This document shows, piece after piece, positions 24,063 through 36,440 of a stretch of DNA of 64,000 bases. Position 1 is the first letter of the stretch, and the number at the start of each line of letters is the position of its first letter. The DNA is taken from positions 55,231,759-55,295,758 of the forward strand of contig JAKGHH010000003.1 of NCBI GenBank assembly GCA_022828595.1, written 5' to 3'. A program made the position numbers and the translations under genes. The DNA comes from Nelumbo lutea. Taxonomy: Eukaryota; Streptophyta; Magnoliopsida; Proteales; Nelumbonaceae. Below the pieces are notes generated by a model. That model saw only the letters and a program-made list of their open reading frames with translations. It did not search any database and was not told the origin of the DNA.

Positions 24063-24602
24063 ATGGAAACAATTCCAGCAGCAGACAGTTCTAACTCGGA
24101 GAACACCAATAGCAACAACACTAATAGCTCCGCCGCAACCTCATCGTCAGCATCTGCTCCCAGCAGCCGATACGAGAACCAGAAGCGTCGAGATTGGAAT
24201 ACCTTCGGCCAATACCTAAAGAACCACAGGCCTCCACTGTCGCTCTCCAGGTGCAGCGGCGCCCATGTGCTGGAATTCCTCAGGTATCTCGATCAATTCG
24301 GGAAGACCAAAGTCCACACCCAAATGTGCCCCTTCTTCGGCCACCCGAATCCCCCTGCACCGTGTCCATGCCCACTCCGTCAGGCTTGGGGAAGCCTCGA
24401 CGCTCTCATCGGACGTCTCCGAGCTGCCTTTGAGGAGCATGGTGGAAAGCCGGAAGCCAACCCATTTGGTGCCCGAGCAGTGAGGCTCTACTTACGTGAG
24501 GTTCGTGAGTTGCAGGCCAAAGCAAGGGGGATCAGCTATGAGAAGAAGAAGCGGAAGCGCCCCCAGCAGCAGGCCCAATTGCCACCTTCAGGTGCAAGCT
24601 AG
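24063..24602 (+). CDS. LSH: ALOG-domain protein (LIGHT-DEPENDENT SHORT HYPOCOTYLS family)
   Basis: The 179-residue product is complete, with no intron, and of normal length for the family. Residues 1-35 are a Ser/Asn/Ala-rich low-complexity leader. Residues 36-165 form the ALOG domain: '[18 protein letters not shown]' at the start, '[18 protein letters not shown]' and '[18 protein letters not shown]' helices. A zinc-ribbon insert uses C89, H94, C101 and C103. A basic nuclear signal KKKRKR lies at 161-166, and the tail is Gln/Pro-rich. Family members are nuclear DNA-binding regulators of meristem and organ boundaries, inflorescence and light-dependent growth, with a domain thought to derive from transposon tyrosine recombinases. 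Domain conservation is nearly total. The ATG chosen is the only in-frame one upstream of the domain. Which paralogue (LSH1 to LSH10 type) is not certain; the sequence is closest in feel to LSH3/LSH4. Confidence 0.96.
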   Translation: METIPAADSSNSENTNSNNTNSSAATSSSASAPSSRYENQKRRDWNTFGQYLKNHRPPLSLSRCSGAHVLEFLRYLDQFGKTKVHTQMCPFFGHPNPPAPCPCPLRQAWGSLDALIGRLRAAFEEHGGKPEANPFGARAVRLYLREVRELQAKARGISYEKKKRKRPQQQAQLPPSGAS

Positions 24603-25100
24603 CAACTGCGCTTTATCCAGCTATTTTCTGCACTGCGGATTCTAGTCGTTGATTATCCAAAATTACATTCTGAGAATTGGAGAAGGAGAATTCATCAACA
24701 TTTTCTATATCTTTTAAGCTGTTATTTGCCTTTAGCGTTATGGGTACCGCCTCCGGCCTCTATTTTCCCTTTCGAGTAGGTAATATATATATGTATGAGT
24801 ATATGTAGAAGTAGCTACCTATTCATGAGCTATTCATGCATTTTAAGTGGTTCATGCTGTTCTTCTGTCTTATGTTTTACTTCAGCAGAACCTATGTTCA
24901 GATTTATAGGTATATTGGATTTGCTTTCGATGCAAAAAAAGTACTGGTACTGGTGGTAATAGTTGTAGTAGTAGTAGTTGGACTACTGGGAGTAGTTGTT
25001 GTTGCTGCTTTTGTTGTTGTTATGGACCTGTGTTTCTAGTAGTAATAGTAGTAGAACTTCAAAGAGAGTGTACTTGAATGTATCATCTATCTGAAATTTC
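24603..25100 (+). other. Probable 3' UTR and downstream flank of LSH gene
   Basis: A run of GTA/GTT/GTG triplets (about 24950-25045) lies 350 bp past the stop. A 67-codon frame across it is low-complexity Val-rich and not a gene. No certain polyadenylation signal was placed. Confidence 0.4.
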
Positions 25101-28100
25101 AGCACCCCAATTGCTCTTAGATATGTACTTGAAAATTCATATATGCCAAGTAATATATTTGCAGACTTTACATCAACATCTCTTTTCTGATTTCTTTCCC
25201 AAGTTTATTGGGTAGAGGCAATAAGTCCATCTCTTGAAGGATGAAGACAACTTTTGAAGGATTATATGTGAGATGCATGTGTATACCATATTTCGACTTG
25301 TTTATATTTGACATTGCAAATTGTGGTCAGTTCCTCAATTCTACACAAACATTCTATTTGACTATCTTCTGTCTTTTTGTTTCCCCTTTTTCTGAGTTTT
25401 CATGGTGAATTCCTTGGCTTACTGGGGCAAGCACACAAACAGGTAAAAGTTTGGTTAATGTTATCGAGCTCTTGCGCTCAAAACCTAATTAATGAACCTC
25501 AAACGAAGCCTGATGTCTCATCAAGCTTGTTTAGTGTCGTCATTTCATTCTATGGAGAAGGAATTTAAACGGGTAGACAGTGAAATCTGCTTGTTCCGTC
25601 ATATTTCTTAGATTACCTATCTTGTCTCCTTTAATTGATTGCTTTCTAATCACCCTTTCATCACCCTTTCATCTGTTGTCATATCAGTCTCAAATGTTCC
25701 CAAAAGAGAAGAATAAGCATTGAGGAGGGTCTAGTTACATGTCATGAACTTCGAATCAATAGTAGAATCTAGTTATGCTCTCAACCGAAGGCAATCTGGG
25801 TTTAGTTCTAAATATAGGGAAGAGGACAAAAGACAGATACATTGTTTCCATCATAAATGCCATCCAAGAACACATATATGTTAAAATCTTATTAAATAAA
25901 AATGGGTCAAGGGAGAAATGTTGCATTGAGATCTGAGAAAATTTCCTAATCAATCTGGCCGACAGCCATCTAACGTGATAAATAGTTGTTGTTTATGATT
26001 GGGTAATATTGGGTTTTCCTTTCTGGAGTATCTGATTTTTTATGTCTGAGCTTGAAGGATGTATTTGCTCAGTCTTCTATATATATGCTTGAAGGTTGAA
26101 ACTCTCTCTCATCTCTCACGTGAATATATTAAGTATGAGCTTGTTTTGAGTTGTGTGTATGTAGCCTAGAATGAAAGCTAATGCTATATAGCATAGATTC
26201 TAGGCAATTATACATTAAGTGAGTCCAGTGGTGGGTATAACAAAACAATTACAAATATGCCTAATTCAGTTTCTATTCCCACTAATATTCATTTGTTTTT
26301 ATCTAAAGGATAAGATCAACGAGTTTCAAATTCAATGTAAGGGGCCCAACAATGGGAAAAATAATATTCATGGAAGAATTTTCTTTGTAAAGTCATTGTC
26401 ATGAAAATTTATTACACATTCCTGACAATGGGCTCATTATGCCCATATTAACAGAGCCTATTACTAAACCCAAATACTTTATCTTGATAGTAGTATAATT
26501 AAGGCTGAGTTGGCTCCAGTGTCATTTTGGGTTGCTCCATAATTTCTTGTTCTATCGTTAGCAGCCTTGCTTTAGCTTTTTTCTTATGGAATTTCACTGT
26601 CACTGCTCTCTTATTTTTTCTATCAAAACAAACACGGGCTGACAGATGGAATCATAAAAAATTAGGGCTGCAACAAATCCTACGCTCAAATCCCATATAG
26701 TAAAATTCAATTGTGATGTAGTGCTGTTGCATGGCTATTCTCATCTTTTTATTTTCTCTGAAAGTTATGTTGCAATATTTCTTCTCTTGTCCTTAAAATA
26801 AATCAGTGTATGAAGGTTTTAAAGCGAAAGCAAATATTTTTTTGTAACAACCTAAATTAACATGGGAAATATCTCGTTTGAACCAGGAGTGTAAAAGACA
26901 AAAGGTAAAAAAAAGGAAAAAATCGACCAACTAGATTAGGATTGCAGATCAGTTGCAACATAAATTCCATTTCTTATGGAACTCAAATATGGAAAAATGA
27001 AATTCATGAGTAGCATAACTTTTTTTTTTAATATTTTGGCGATGGAAATTGAAATATGTAAGTGGAAGCTTCTTTTCTTTTTCATCAGCAATGGAGCATA
27101 TATGTCATGTGTTCCACTAATTTGGATATATACTATAAGAGTTTCTATTTTTTCCATTTTTTTTGGGAATTCATTGAATGGAAAGCATATCTCCACTAAG
27201 ATGAGCCTCCAGTCGTATTAGGATTAAGGGAGAAATCATGGATGAGTTTATCTTTGCATGTGGAAAAGGAAATCTAGTTCTTTTTCCCCTATTAATTTCC
27301 CAATTTTGAAAGCACATATTTCCACTAGACATTTGCTGCACAAAGCTGTGCATGTGGTTTGCTCTTTAGTAAGCCGACTGCTGAAACCAACTCTAATCGT
27401 AGAACAATTTGTTGCATCCAGAATCCTCAACCCTAATTTCTTCTGTTTCCTTTGCTTCTAATAATGAATGCAGTGAGGAGGGAACGTCTCATTTAGGGTG
27501 TACATGCTCTTCTGATGCATAATATATTTTTAACCAATTATTTCAGTTAACAATGTTGGGAGATGACTCAGTGAGAGGTTCTTACAGAAAGGAACCACCC
27601 ATTAGTGGCACAAGGAAATCAACTTAACAAATCAAGATTTCCAACTATTGGCATGAGTTCATCCCTTTGTGAATGTACCTGAAATGGATTTGTGTGACAA
27701 GGTATCATTTACCCAGTGAGGAATGAAGATTCTAAAAATTGATTTATTTTAATATTCCCATTATATTGAAGCATATTCAAGCTATAAAGAAATATAGATA
27801 GAGTTACTAGAATTCTGGTGGCTAGCAGGAACCTCAGACAATGATCTTCAGATAGTGCATGGTATTAATATATCTTATTGTGTAATTTCTTGCAATAAAC
27901 CTTTGTATTGGATGAACATGGTTCCACATTTTTCTGAGCTAACCTTTCAGAAGAGAACTTTATCTAATTCATTTTCTTTTTATCAACGTAGAGGCGTTTT
28001 GGCTGATTTCTTTTGATGTGTCAACGTTTAACTATGGATGAGATATGTGGCTGGCACAGGAGGAGAGGAAGAGGAAGAGGAGGAGGAGGTGGTGGAGAGA

Positions 28101-28592
28101 GAGAGAGAGAGATCAAATTATTGGAACCCTAGCTTAACAACCACTGCAGCAGTAAACCCTATATACTTCTAGTACTGAACTCTAAGCTTTCATTGATCAC
28201 GTAGAGAGGAAACGAAGGAGATAATAATGTCTGTAAGAAGACGACATTAATGGGTCCATGCCATTACAATCTTAAGGAGGGGAATAAAAACTGTTTAAGA
28301 AACTTTCCATATAGGAACTGCAATCCACATACATGGTATGACTCGCTATCTATCAAATCCCATATATAGTATTTTATAAATAATTGGAGGATGGCATCCG
28401 CACCGCCTTGGTTCGAATTGGCCTCGATGTCTCGAACCCTCCTTTCATCACACATGGAGTATAGCCGATAGTCAAGCTGTTAGAATGAATCTCTGCTTGT
28501 TTCCACCAAACCAGCCCTTTTATTGGGTTGAACTAAGCAGGTCGCCCTTCCCTTCAGACACCCTCACGTGTTGATCGAGGAGGAGATGCCTC

Positions 28593-28638
<46 letters not shown>

Positions 28639-29271
28639 TTATAATTGTGCAAAATTATTCCTTCTGCTTTGTTTGGAAGGGTAGCCAAGCCATAACAACA
28701 ACACTCAAGGATGTTCAAAAGAAAGAAAATATTCTGAATTTCTATTTTGATATAATTTCACTTCAGTCCTACAAAGTACTACTATTCTTTCTTTAATATT
28801 TATTTATTTGTTTATTTTATGATTAAAACTTTGTTTTCTTTTTGAGTGGTCATATTGACGCCATAGTTATCACTCTTTTACCTAGAAACTCACTATTTCT
28901 GTACTTGAACTTCTCTCTCTTACCACCAACAGTACTTTGCTCCAATCTTACAATTGTAGAACACAGTAAAGAAATGCCAAGCTAGTCCCTAGGACCACAC
29001 TGGAACTCAGTGATCTCCATTGGATCTTGTACTCTTGGCATGCATGCTGTTCTGAATCTAGGGTTCCATTGCTAACACCTCCAAATCCGTTTTGTTCTGC
29101 AAATCTACTTAACCATACGTGACTTCTAACGTGGGGTCATCTCCCTTCTGCAGCACAGGATTGGAATCTACTTAAAACATAAAATATCCCATTATATTGC
29201 CATTAAGGTATATATCCCCTTTTAAATTCAAGATCCTAAGCAATCAATCAAATGTAATATTGAATCCCTAC
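25101..29271. other. Intergenic, 4.2 kb
   Basis: No coding frame with a recognisable motif on either strand. It holds purine triplet/GA runs at about 28058-28112 and 28598-28632. Short mononucleotide runs are frequent. Nothing else supported. Confidence 0.5.
28598..28632. repeat. (AG)n microsatellite
   Basis: About 17 AG units without interruption. Confidence 0.95.
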
Positions 29272-29274
29272 TAA

Positions 29275-29401
29275 GGCTGCATTTGGCATTCCTTATTTTA
29301 AGAACTTATCTCTTTTTTGTAGTTAAAAACTCTGTTCATAGTGGCATTTTAACTTTTAAAAGGAGATTAAGACCTTAAAATAAGGGCTGCCAAATGCAGA
29401 T
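29275..29401. mobile_element. Tourist-like MITE, 127 bp
   Basis: Left 'gctgcatttggcattcctta' and right complement 'tctgcatttggcagccctta' are inverted repeats, both continuing 'ttttaag'. TAA flanks both sides (29272-29274, 29402-29404). Near-hairpin, non-coding. Confidence 0.8.
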
Positions 29402-29404
29402 TAA

Positions 29405-30289
29405 GTAGTTAATTACGGCAACATAATGCGCTTACTTATCTATATTGAGAATTTTTCTAGAGGATTAATAATAGATTGATCATTTATAGCTAAAATTTAA
29501 GTCCATGTGGAACAAAATAAAAAAAAAAAAAAAAGATTCAGAGAGTCATTCTATAGTTTCAATTCTAAGATTTAAAAAACAAAAAATCCCAATTCAATGT
29601 TTTCTCTTTCTTCTTTATTTCTCCATCCAACTGTTTATGGCTATTAATCTTAGTTTTGTACTTTTTGTGTGCTCATGTAAAAAATGGAAAAAGAGATGAT
29701 AATGGATACCCGCTTCATTAAAAAAAAAAAAATTATTGGGTTCCCTTGATCATTTTTTTTTTTTTTGGTGGGGGATTGATCCTGGTTTTGTTAAACCCTG
29801 AGCTGCGAGAAAAGGATCTTAAATCCAAATGACCTCACAACCCAAATGAATTCTTTTCTTCTATTCTAGAATCTACTCAATCTAGACTATTTGATCAATC
29901 ATGGAGGTTAACAAAAGAAGAAAAAAGAAAACCTCATATGAATTTCTTTCTCTTTTCTCTGATGCATACAAGACTGTAATAGCATACTGACGTAAAATGT
30001 TCCATCCATGAAAGTGTGGGTCCCTCTCATGATCCAATCAGTCTTCTGTGCAATGAATATACAGCAAAAGCATGCATCACAGACATGAAAGATTCCAATC
30101 CAACGGTGATCCATGGGAACAGTGTCCCCACCCAATTGAGGAAGGCATGGGGGAGCTATTAAAGGAAGGAAGGGGACACTTCAATAAATGCGGTTAATTA
30201 TAACATCTATAATTGCTTTGCCAGCCAAACCGATAATACTGTATACAGTTGGGAAAAAAAAGAAAAAAAAAAAAAAAAGTGCAAACTTT
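29405..30289. other. Intergenic
   Basis: No gene recognised; A- and T-runs at 29519-29534, 29719-29732 and 29752-29767. Confidence 0.5.
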
Positions 30290-30413
30290 CACAACGGGTC
30301 TGGCGGGAAAAGTAATACCTCTCACGGACCCGCAGTTCCCGCCCTTCGATCCACCACCCTTTAACCACAGAGAATCACAACGACTCGTACGAGAATCCCG
30401 CATTCTTCGGTCA

Positions 30414-30455
30414 ACTCGATGGGACGTCTGACTTGACAACTGGGTCCCATCGAGT
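30414..30455. repeat. Perfect 12-bp inverted repeat
   Basis: actcgatgggac at 30414-30425 and gtcccatcgagt at 30444-30455, separated by 18 bases. It could form a hairpin; no terminator or microRNA context was identified. Confidence 0.7.
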
Positions 30456-30772
30456 CCCACCAATCGTGCGCTCCCTCACGTGGTTACCTGTCAGCCATGT
30501 CGGAATACGAAACCAGCTGGTAGTGGCGACGAGCTTCCCCTCCGACGCCCCACCTCCCCCTCGCTGTATTAACAAACTCGGCCGCCTGATTTCTGCCACG
30601 CTTCCCCATCGACCGGCTGAGACATCAAGTCCGTTGTTAGGGGAGGTGGGACCCCCTCTTCCGTACGAAAACCTTGTCGGGTCTGCATCAACGTGACTTT
30701 TCTTTCTTTCGCGCGCATCGATCTCGACGGTCAAATCTCGAGGGGGTGGGTCCCACTCGTTTTTTCTTTTTT

Positions 30773-30950
30773 AAGTTTACATTTGCGCACCACAATGTCC
30801 CACAAGCTTATCCCCGCCTTGCATTAGGAACATCTGGCGATGATATATCAGACCCGATGACGTCATCATCAAGAGATATTCCCAATACAAGACGGGGATG
30901 CGCTGTGGAACGTTGTGGGGCGCCCCGAAGTGGAGCGCAGATCTGAACTC
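30773..30950. mobile_element. Mutator-like MITE, palindromic family, worn copy
   Basis: Interior words 'cacaatgtcccaca', 'ccttgcattaggaacatct' and 'caatacaagacggggatgcg' match the 18383-18573 element. Ends 'aagtttacatttgcgc' and, complemented, 'gagttcagatctgcgc' are eroded inverted repeats. No clear 9-bp duplication remains. Confidence 0.6.
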
Positions 30951-31301
30951 TCCTTAACTCTCCTTTTTAGGTGGGTGTAGTGTAGGGTTTTTCCTGACTT
31001 TTCCGTACGTCCCCCCTCCCTCCGCCTCGATTTCGTTATTATTTACGGACAGAGAAAAAAATAGAAAACCCAGAATTTATTTCTGGGAACCGGACGAAAT
31101 GTCATGTCAACCACTCAGAAACAGAAACGTGGCAATGATATGGGGATCGCGACCCGGTCATTTAAACCAGGCTCCAGAGAATGGATATGAAGAAACGATC
31201 CGAGCCGTCCAAAACTGATCGGTCAGAGGGATTCACTGTTGTGGGGTACAGTTGACATCACCTGGGATGATGGGGATGTCACACGACACACTTAAAAGGG
31301 T

Positions 31302-31311
31302 GACACGTGTC
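31302..31311. promoter_or_regulatory. G-box / ABRE-type palindrome
   Basis: gacacgtgtc is a perfect 10-bp palindrome with the CACGTG core bound by plant bZIP and bHLH factors. It lies in the GC-rich island. No dependent gene could be identified. Confidence 0.35.
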
Positions 31312-31600
31312 CTGATGGGGGTTGCTTTATCTACTGATGGATACTTTTATGGCAGTAACAATTATGGGATGTGCAGCAGGAGAAGAGAGTCCCGTGCCCG
31401 TGGTACTGACCACACACGCTTGCAATAGAATGAGCCCATACTTTGAATGTAGGCTCTTGGGCCTGAGCAACTTTGTTACCGCACGGTCTTTTGTATTTAT
31501 CTCACTAGATTCCATGCTTGTGTGTGTACTCACTACTCAGTACTCTCCTCCTGCCAAGACACCCTCAATCCATCCCCCCTGGAGGAAAACCAACAACAAC

Positions 31601-34039
31601 AACAACTGAGGACCTGTTTGGAGTTGAAACAATAGTTTCATTCATACATTTTGAAACTTATTGAAGTCTATATACCCTTTGTCTTTTAATTCTATTTGGT
31701 GGAAGGTTTTGGTAGTTTTCATTCATCCATGAAAGTGTTAAATCAATGTCACCTCACATCAGCCAGGTCATTCAGACTTTTTCTCTGCACAATAGGAAAT
31801 GTCTAGTTAATTATTGTTCCTTCAAATACCCTAGCTAGCTAGTATATGGATTTTCATGCAAAGTGTTTTGTGATAAACAGGTTGTTAATGGTTGAAGTAA
31901 AAAATCCTGCTATATGGTACTGAGGTGACGGCATTTCTACTTGAATAGCCCATGATGCCAAACAACACCTATATCTTCTTCCTTTCCTTCTCAGCGATCA
32001 TAAAGCAACCCTAAAGCATGATTATAACATATTCAAGCTAAAATAGCCCTAAAAAGGCTATATTACACTCTCAATTTAGCTGGTCCATGTTATCTTGGTT
32101 CTTGGGAGAATGTTGGTCCCTATTATCTAGGGTCTTGGGAGGGATGGATTGGACATGGATTAACCTTTTGATGTTTTATCACAGTGTTGTTGTTTGAAAA
32201 ATTCATCTTTTCACAGCTGCCAGCCTGAGAATCTTACCATCCTGCACCAAAAAGCAATGCTCCCTTAATTGGAGTGAAAACATCCCTAGCAATTCACAAA
32301 ATCCTAACAGTCATTTTTTCAATCTTTTGCAAGATGCTATTTGACTACATGGATTAGGGTTTGTAGCTTTTCTAAAAATTGAATGTGCCCAAATCACCAA
32401 CCTATTCTTGGTTAATTAGCTAACCCTAATGCAAAGTAGTGTGTGATCAAGATTGGAATATGAACACAAAGGACAAACCCATTAACTATCAAAAGGAAAA
32501 ATGAAAAAAAAAAAAAAAAAAGAGAATGTAGACTAGCAAGAAGGCTAATATACAACCTGGGGTTGAGACTATGGCACGTGGCACCGACAACGCCATCCAA
32601 TCTGTCGTCTAATGAAGGAACTTTTCGGTTCGCCATGTGTCTGATGTCCTTGTCCAGGTAAGCCCTATGTGAACATATTTTTTATTCATTTATTAATAAG
32701 GATCATTGAATTCCTTGAGTATTTGGGAATAAACAAGAGTAAAAAGTGAAATAATTAATTATTTTTGCCCATTTCTATATTGCTTTAATTAAGCTAAGTT
32801 TACCACATATGGTTGGCATAAGTAGCCTTTGGATGCTGGGTTGTCATTTCAATTGCCACATATCAAAATTAAATCAAAAGTAAGATATGAAATTAATCTC
32901 CAGTTTTTGAAAGCTAACATGTTCTCGAATAGAAACACAAAAAAAAAAAAAAATCAATTTTGCAAAACTAGAAGTGGATATATAGGACATGGCTATTTAT
33001 TCACTTGTCTACAATTAGTAAGTTTGATAAAATATTTATTTCTGCACCAGACCAGATGATGAGCCACCCTGACTATTTACTAAGTTTTTATATTCTATTA
33101 TTTTTCTATGCTTTACAAATGTTAATTCTACTCTTGGGAATGGAGATAGAGATAGAGGTTTTTAATCTCACCCTTAACATGTCATATTTAATCATGCTTA
33201 AAATAAAGGGTGAAGGTAGGTAATTCTCAAAAGTAGGGTTATTAATTATATTCCATCTCTATATTAGTATGTTGTATCTGTTTGTGTGTTAATGAAGTTC
33301 TTCCATATTTTATTCAACAACTGAACTATGAACAATCCATTCCAACAATTTGTTATTTGGTAGATGTTTAACAGTATTTCATTGGAAAATCAAAATGATC
33401 ATATTGGTAGAAATGACTATTTAATATTTGTAGATCTATTACCATCAAAATTATTAACAAATTTATGAAAGAAGCCCTTCCAACCACCCAATTCATGTCT
33501 AAAGGGGCTATTTGATAATGCCTGAACTATCTTTATTGCCTTTTTCTTTTGGTGGATAAAATACTTAGCTAATGAAGTATTTGAAGGTATAGCCATCAAC
33601 CCCACTTCACAGCTTCAGCCACTAAGATGCTCACAGCATCCTAATCGATAACTTATTCACTAAATGACAAAGCAATAAGTCATTCAGTTCAGCCAATTCG
33701 GTTAAGATTAGAGATTCTTTGATATATATTAAGAATTTGTTTTTATATTTTAAGATTTCAAATAACAAAAGCCCCGAACAAAATGTCTTTGAGAGAAAAG
33801 CTCCTTTACAACTAGAAATTAAAGCTTCAATATCAGGTGAACTCCCCTATGAATATACAAAATATTACGAGTTTTAACAGCCATTATCACCCGAAGAAAA
33901 AGGAAAAGAAGAGAAAGAAAAAAGGAAATTAAACACATGTACTCTCATAAAAAGTACAGCTTTGGGATGGACGATTAAGCTCACCTGATCTGAGCTCCTA
34001 AAGGAGAAGAAGAATCCAAGGTTGTCCTTCTCTACTGTA

Positions 34040-34083
<44 letters not shown>

Positions 34084-35430
34084 ACTGATTAAGGAGTGCA
34101 GATTGACGAGAATGTGTGCACCATTTGCATTGTCTGTGGTTTGCATTGGTCCGTACTACAATAAGGAAAGATGACGATGGTACTTCTGCTCTGGGGCATG
34201 CAAGAAGTCCACTTCTTAAATAGGGTAGCTGTCCTACAGTTGTTACTCGTGACCTTATTTCATCGATTTATCAGTTCTGAATCTTCAACTGAGAGGTCAC
34301 CTCTTTGACGAGGCAGAGGGGGGAAGGGGGGGCGGTGGCGTCCCCCCAAAATAAGACCGACAAAAGGATCTTAGCTTTCTAATCTAAGACCTATAAAATG
34401 GAGTTTGCGGTAGAATACCCAAAACCTACTGAGAGAAAAAGAAAATAAATAACTAAAACAAAAGGCTGCTATGGCTAGAAAGAAAGAGCCCTGATGGCAA
34501 CCACATAATCGGACAACCTGCTGGTTTTCTACTTTGATCCTTGGGCTCAAATAGCTGGGACGTGACCTTTCCCGTATTAGGGGCTGATACAAAACTGCCC
34601 ATCAGAAAACAAAAAGAAAAAAAGGAGGATAAAGGAAAAATTAAGTTAGAAACATTAATTGGATTGATACAGGTATTGAGAAATGGGGGGATAGATTAAT
34701 TGGTGTGTAGGGAGGATCACACTACCCGATACGGATCAGTGATTTGAATATTGATGAAATCCCTGTTAAGTGATGATTAAAGATTCCAGTTTGATGGTTT
34801 TAGTTTTAAGGAGAAGAACCTTCTCTTTCTTTGGATGGACTTGATCATGATATGAAGTCATAACATGTCCAAAAGAATTCATAAAAGAATATTAAGGTCT
34901 AGATATTAAAGGGAAATAAAATCTATATACCCCTAAAAGATACTTTAACTTATAACCAATTATGATGGCGAAAGAAATTTTATTGTTTATAAAACAATGT
35001 TAATTATAAATAATTGTTATAAAATATTTCATTTTATTTTTTGACTTTCTTTTGTAGGTATGCTTACATTAAACTAATATTATTTTCTATAAATAATTAT
35101 CAGACTTATTTTTATAATTTTTATACATTTTTTCCTTTTTAGGTCAAGTAGGCTAAAATTTTTAAAAATGAAAATTATGGTAGCCTACCAAATAAATACA
35201 TATGAAGATTAGTTTAATGTAAGATGGTACTCTCACTGAAAGTAATCCAAATGCAGAATGCTAGTAATCAAGATCAGGGACATTGGAGCAATGAAGATGG
35301 TACTCTCTTTCTACTAGGGTGACTTTGGGGACCATAAAAGGGTTTGGACTTCCTTTTATTCTACATTCTTTTGATATAGAAGTATTTTGCTTTAAACAAA
35401 GGAATTCTTTTTCGTTGTTTTATTCAACCT
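31601..35430. other. Intergenic, 3.8 kb
   Basis: No gene recognised on either strand. It contains a GA microsatellite (34043-34080), a G-rich patch (34312-34345) and A-runs. 'Gaggacctgtttggagttga' at 31608 resembles a Tourist end, but no matching right end was found. Confidence 0.45.
34043..34080. repeat. (AG)n microsatellite
   Basis: About 18 uninterrupted units. Confidence 0.95.
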
Positions 35431-35445
35431 CTTGTGTTAAAGAAA

Positions 35446-35985
35446 TATCTAATAGGAACGGCAACGGGGCAGGGCAGGGTCGGGGAGCCACTCCCCGTTC
35501 CCATCACTACGAAAATCCCTATTCCCATCCTTGTCTCCATCCCTGCGAGTAGGGACAAAGTTATCCCCATCCCCGTTCTCACAAGCATCCCATCCCCATA
35601 GGGATCCCCACTCCCCATGACTTTTTGATATGTTAATCATTTCTTTTTTTGTTTTTATATTTCATTTAAAAAATAAAAGTAAAATATTTAAAATTTACAA
35701 TTCTATTAAAAAAGAGACAAATATATTCAAACATATTCAACCATATTTTTAAAAGTATTAATATACATATATGCATAGAAACATATATATAAAAGTGGGG
35801 ATCTCTGCAATGTGGGGATTGGGGGATCCATGGGGCGAGGAATACTCTCCCCTTCCCAGCCAACAGGGATGAAAATTTTTCCATCCATGTTGCCATAGGG
35901 GGAAAATATCCCCATACCCACCCCAAGGGGCAGGTCTCCCAGGGATTGGGGAAATGGGAAAATTGCCCCCCACTCCTCGAGCTAA
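35446..35985. repeat. G/C-strand-biased repeat block
   Basis: Two arms rich in GGGGA/TCCCC words (35456-35620 and 35798-35975) enclose an AT-rich centre. Sense and antisense runs such as 'ccccatccccgttctcac' and 'gtggggattgggggatcc' alternate. Overlapping frames rich in Gly, Met and Asp are by-products. The arms are roughly complementary, which suggests a non-autonomous DNA element, but no target duplication was found. It abuts the truncated left end of the Tat element. Confidence 0.5.
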
Positions 35986-36292
35986 GAGTACCGCATTAGC
36001 GCGGGGAGTTTATGAAGTGCAATGGACTAATTTGACCGAAATTCAAACTTGATTGACTATCCTCATTAAATGCATTTACGGGAATCAAAAGATTTTCTGA
36101 CTTCCCTGACTTTTCGAATTCCAAAAACATGCTGATGTGGCCTTTAACTCCGAACGTCATGCGGCTGTGACTACCTTAATTATGGAAGACGTGCCGCCAA
36201 TCGCCTTCGGTTTTCAGAAGGCATGTGGTCAGCGTGCCCACAGACCGTTGGATCTGCTTTGATCCGGGCCGTCAATTTGAAAGGGTGGAGAC

Positions 36293-36300
36293 TATAAATA
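36293..36300 (+). promoter_or_regulatory. TATA box of the antisense gene
   Basis: tataaata stands about 140 bases upstream of the antisense ATG at 36441, within GC-richer DNA ('gtggagactataaatagggg'). With a usual 30-bp offset, transcription would start near 36325, giving a leader of roughly 115 bases. The position fits a dedicated promoter pointing toward the retroelement's pol. Confidence 0.5.
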
Positions 36301-36440
36301 GGGGGCCCCCTCGGGCCCTATTTTCTCTCGCGCCATCTTGCTGTCTTTGGATTCTGAGGTCGCGCACTTCACCTAGTCTACCCGAGTTCCTCAGTCTGCT
36401 CTGTTTCATCTATTCTGGTGAGTCTCAATCGCTGTCAGCC

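Larger units (their letters stand above)
30290..31600. other. GC-rich island without a recognisable gene
   Basis: Base composition shifts sharply to GC-rich with many CG dinucleotides for about 1.3 kb, then returns to AT-rich. Short overlapping frames on both strands (up to 107 codons) have no motif and compete with each other. Promoter-type motifs are present: an E2F-like ggcgggaaa at 30302-30310 and a G-box palindrome at 31302-31311. The mix suggests promoter or first-exon DNA of a lost or unrecognised gene, or an unmethylated regulatory island. It also hosts a MITE at 30773-30950. Confidence 0.45.

Noticed and set aside
23902..24219. 105-codon frame starting with a run of Ile and Thr
   Set aside because: It is a translation of the ATC/ACC triplet tract running into the LSH gene in another frame.
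30411..30946. ORFs of 87-107 codons on both strands in the GC-rich island
   Set aside because: They overlap each other on opposite strands, lack motifs, and are expected from high GC content.
35424..35973. Overlapping Met/Gly/Asp-rich minus-strand ORFs
   Set aside because: They come from repeated GGGGAT words and have no independent coding signal.
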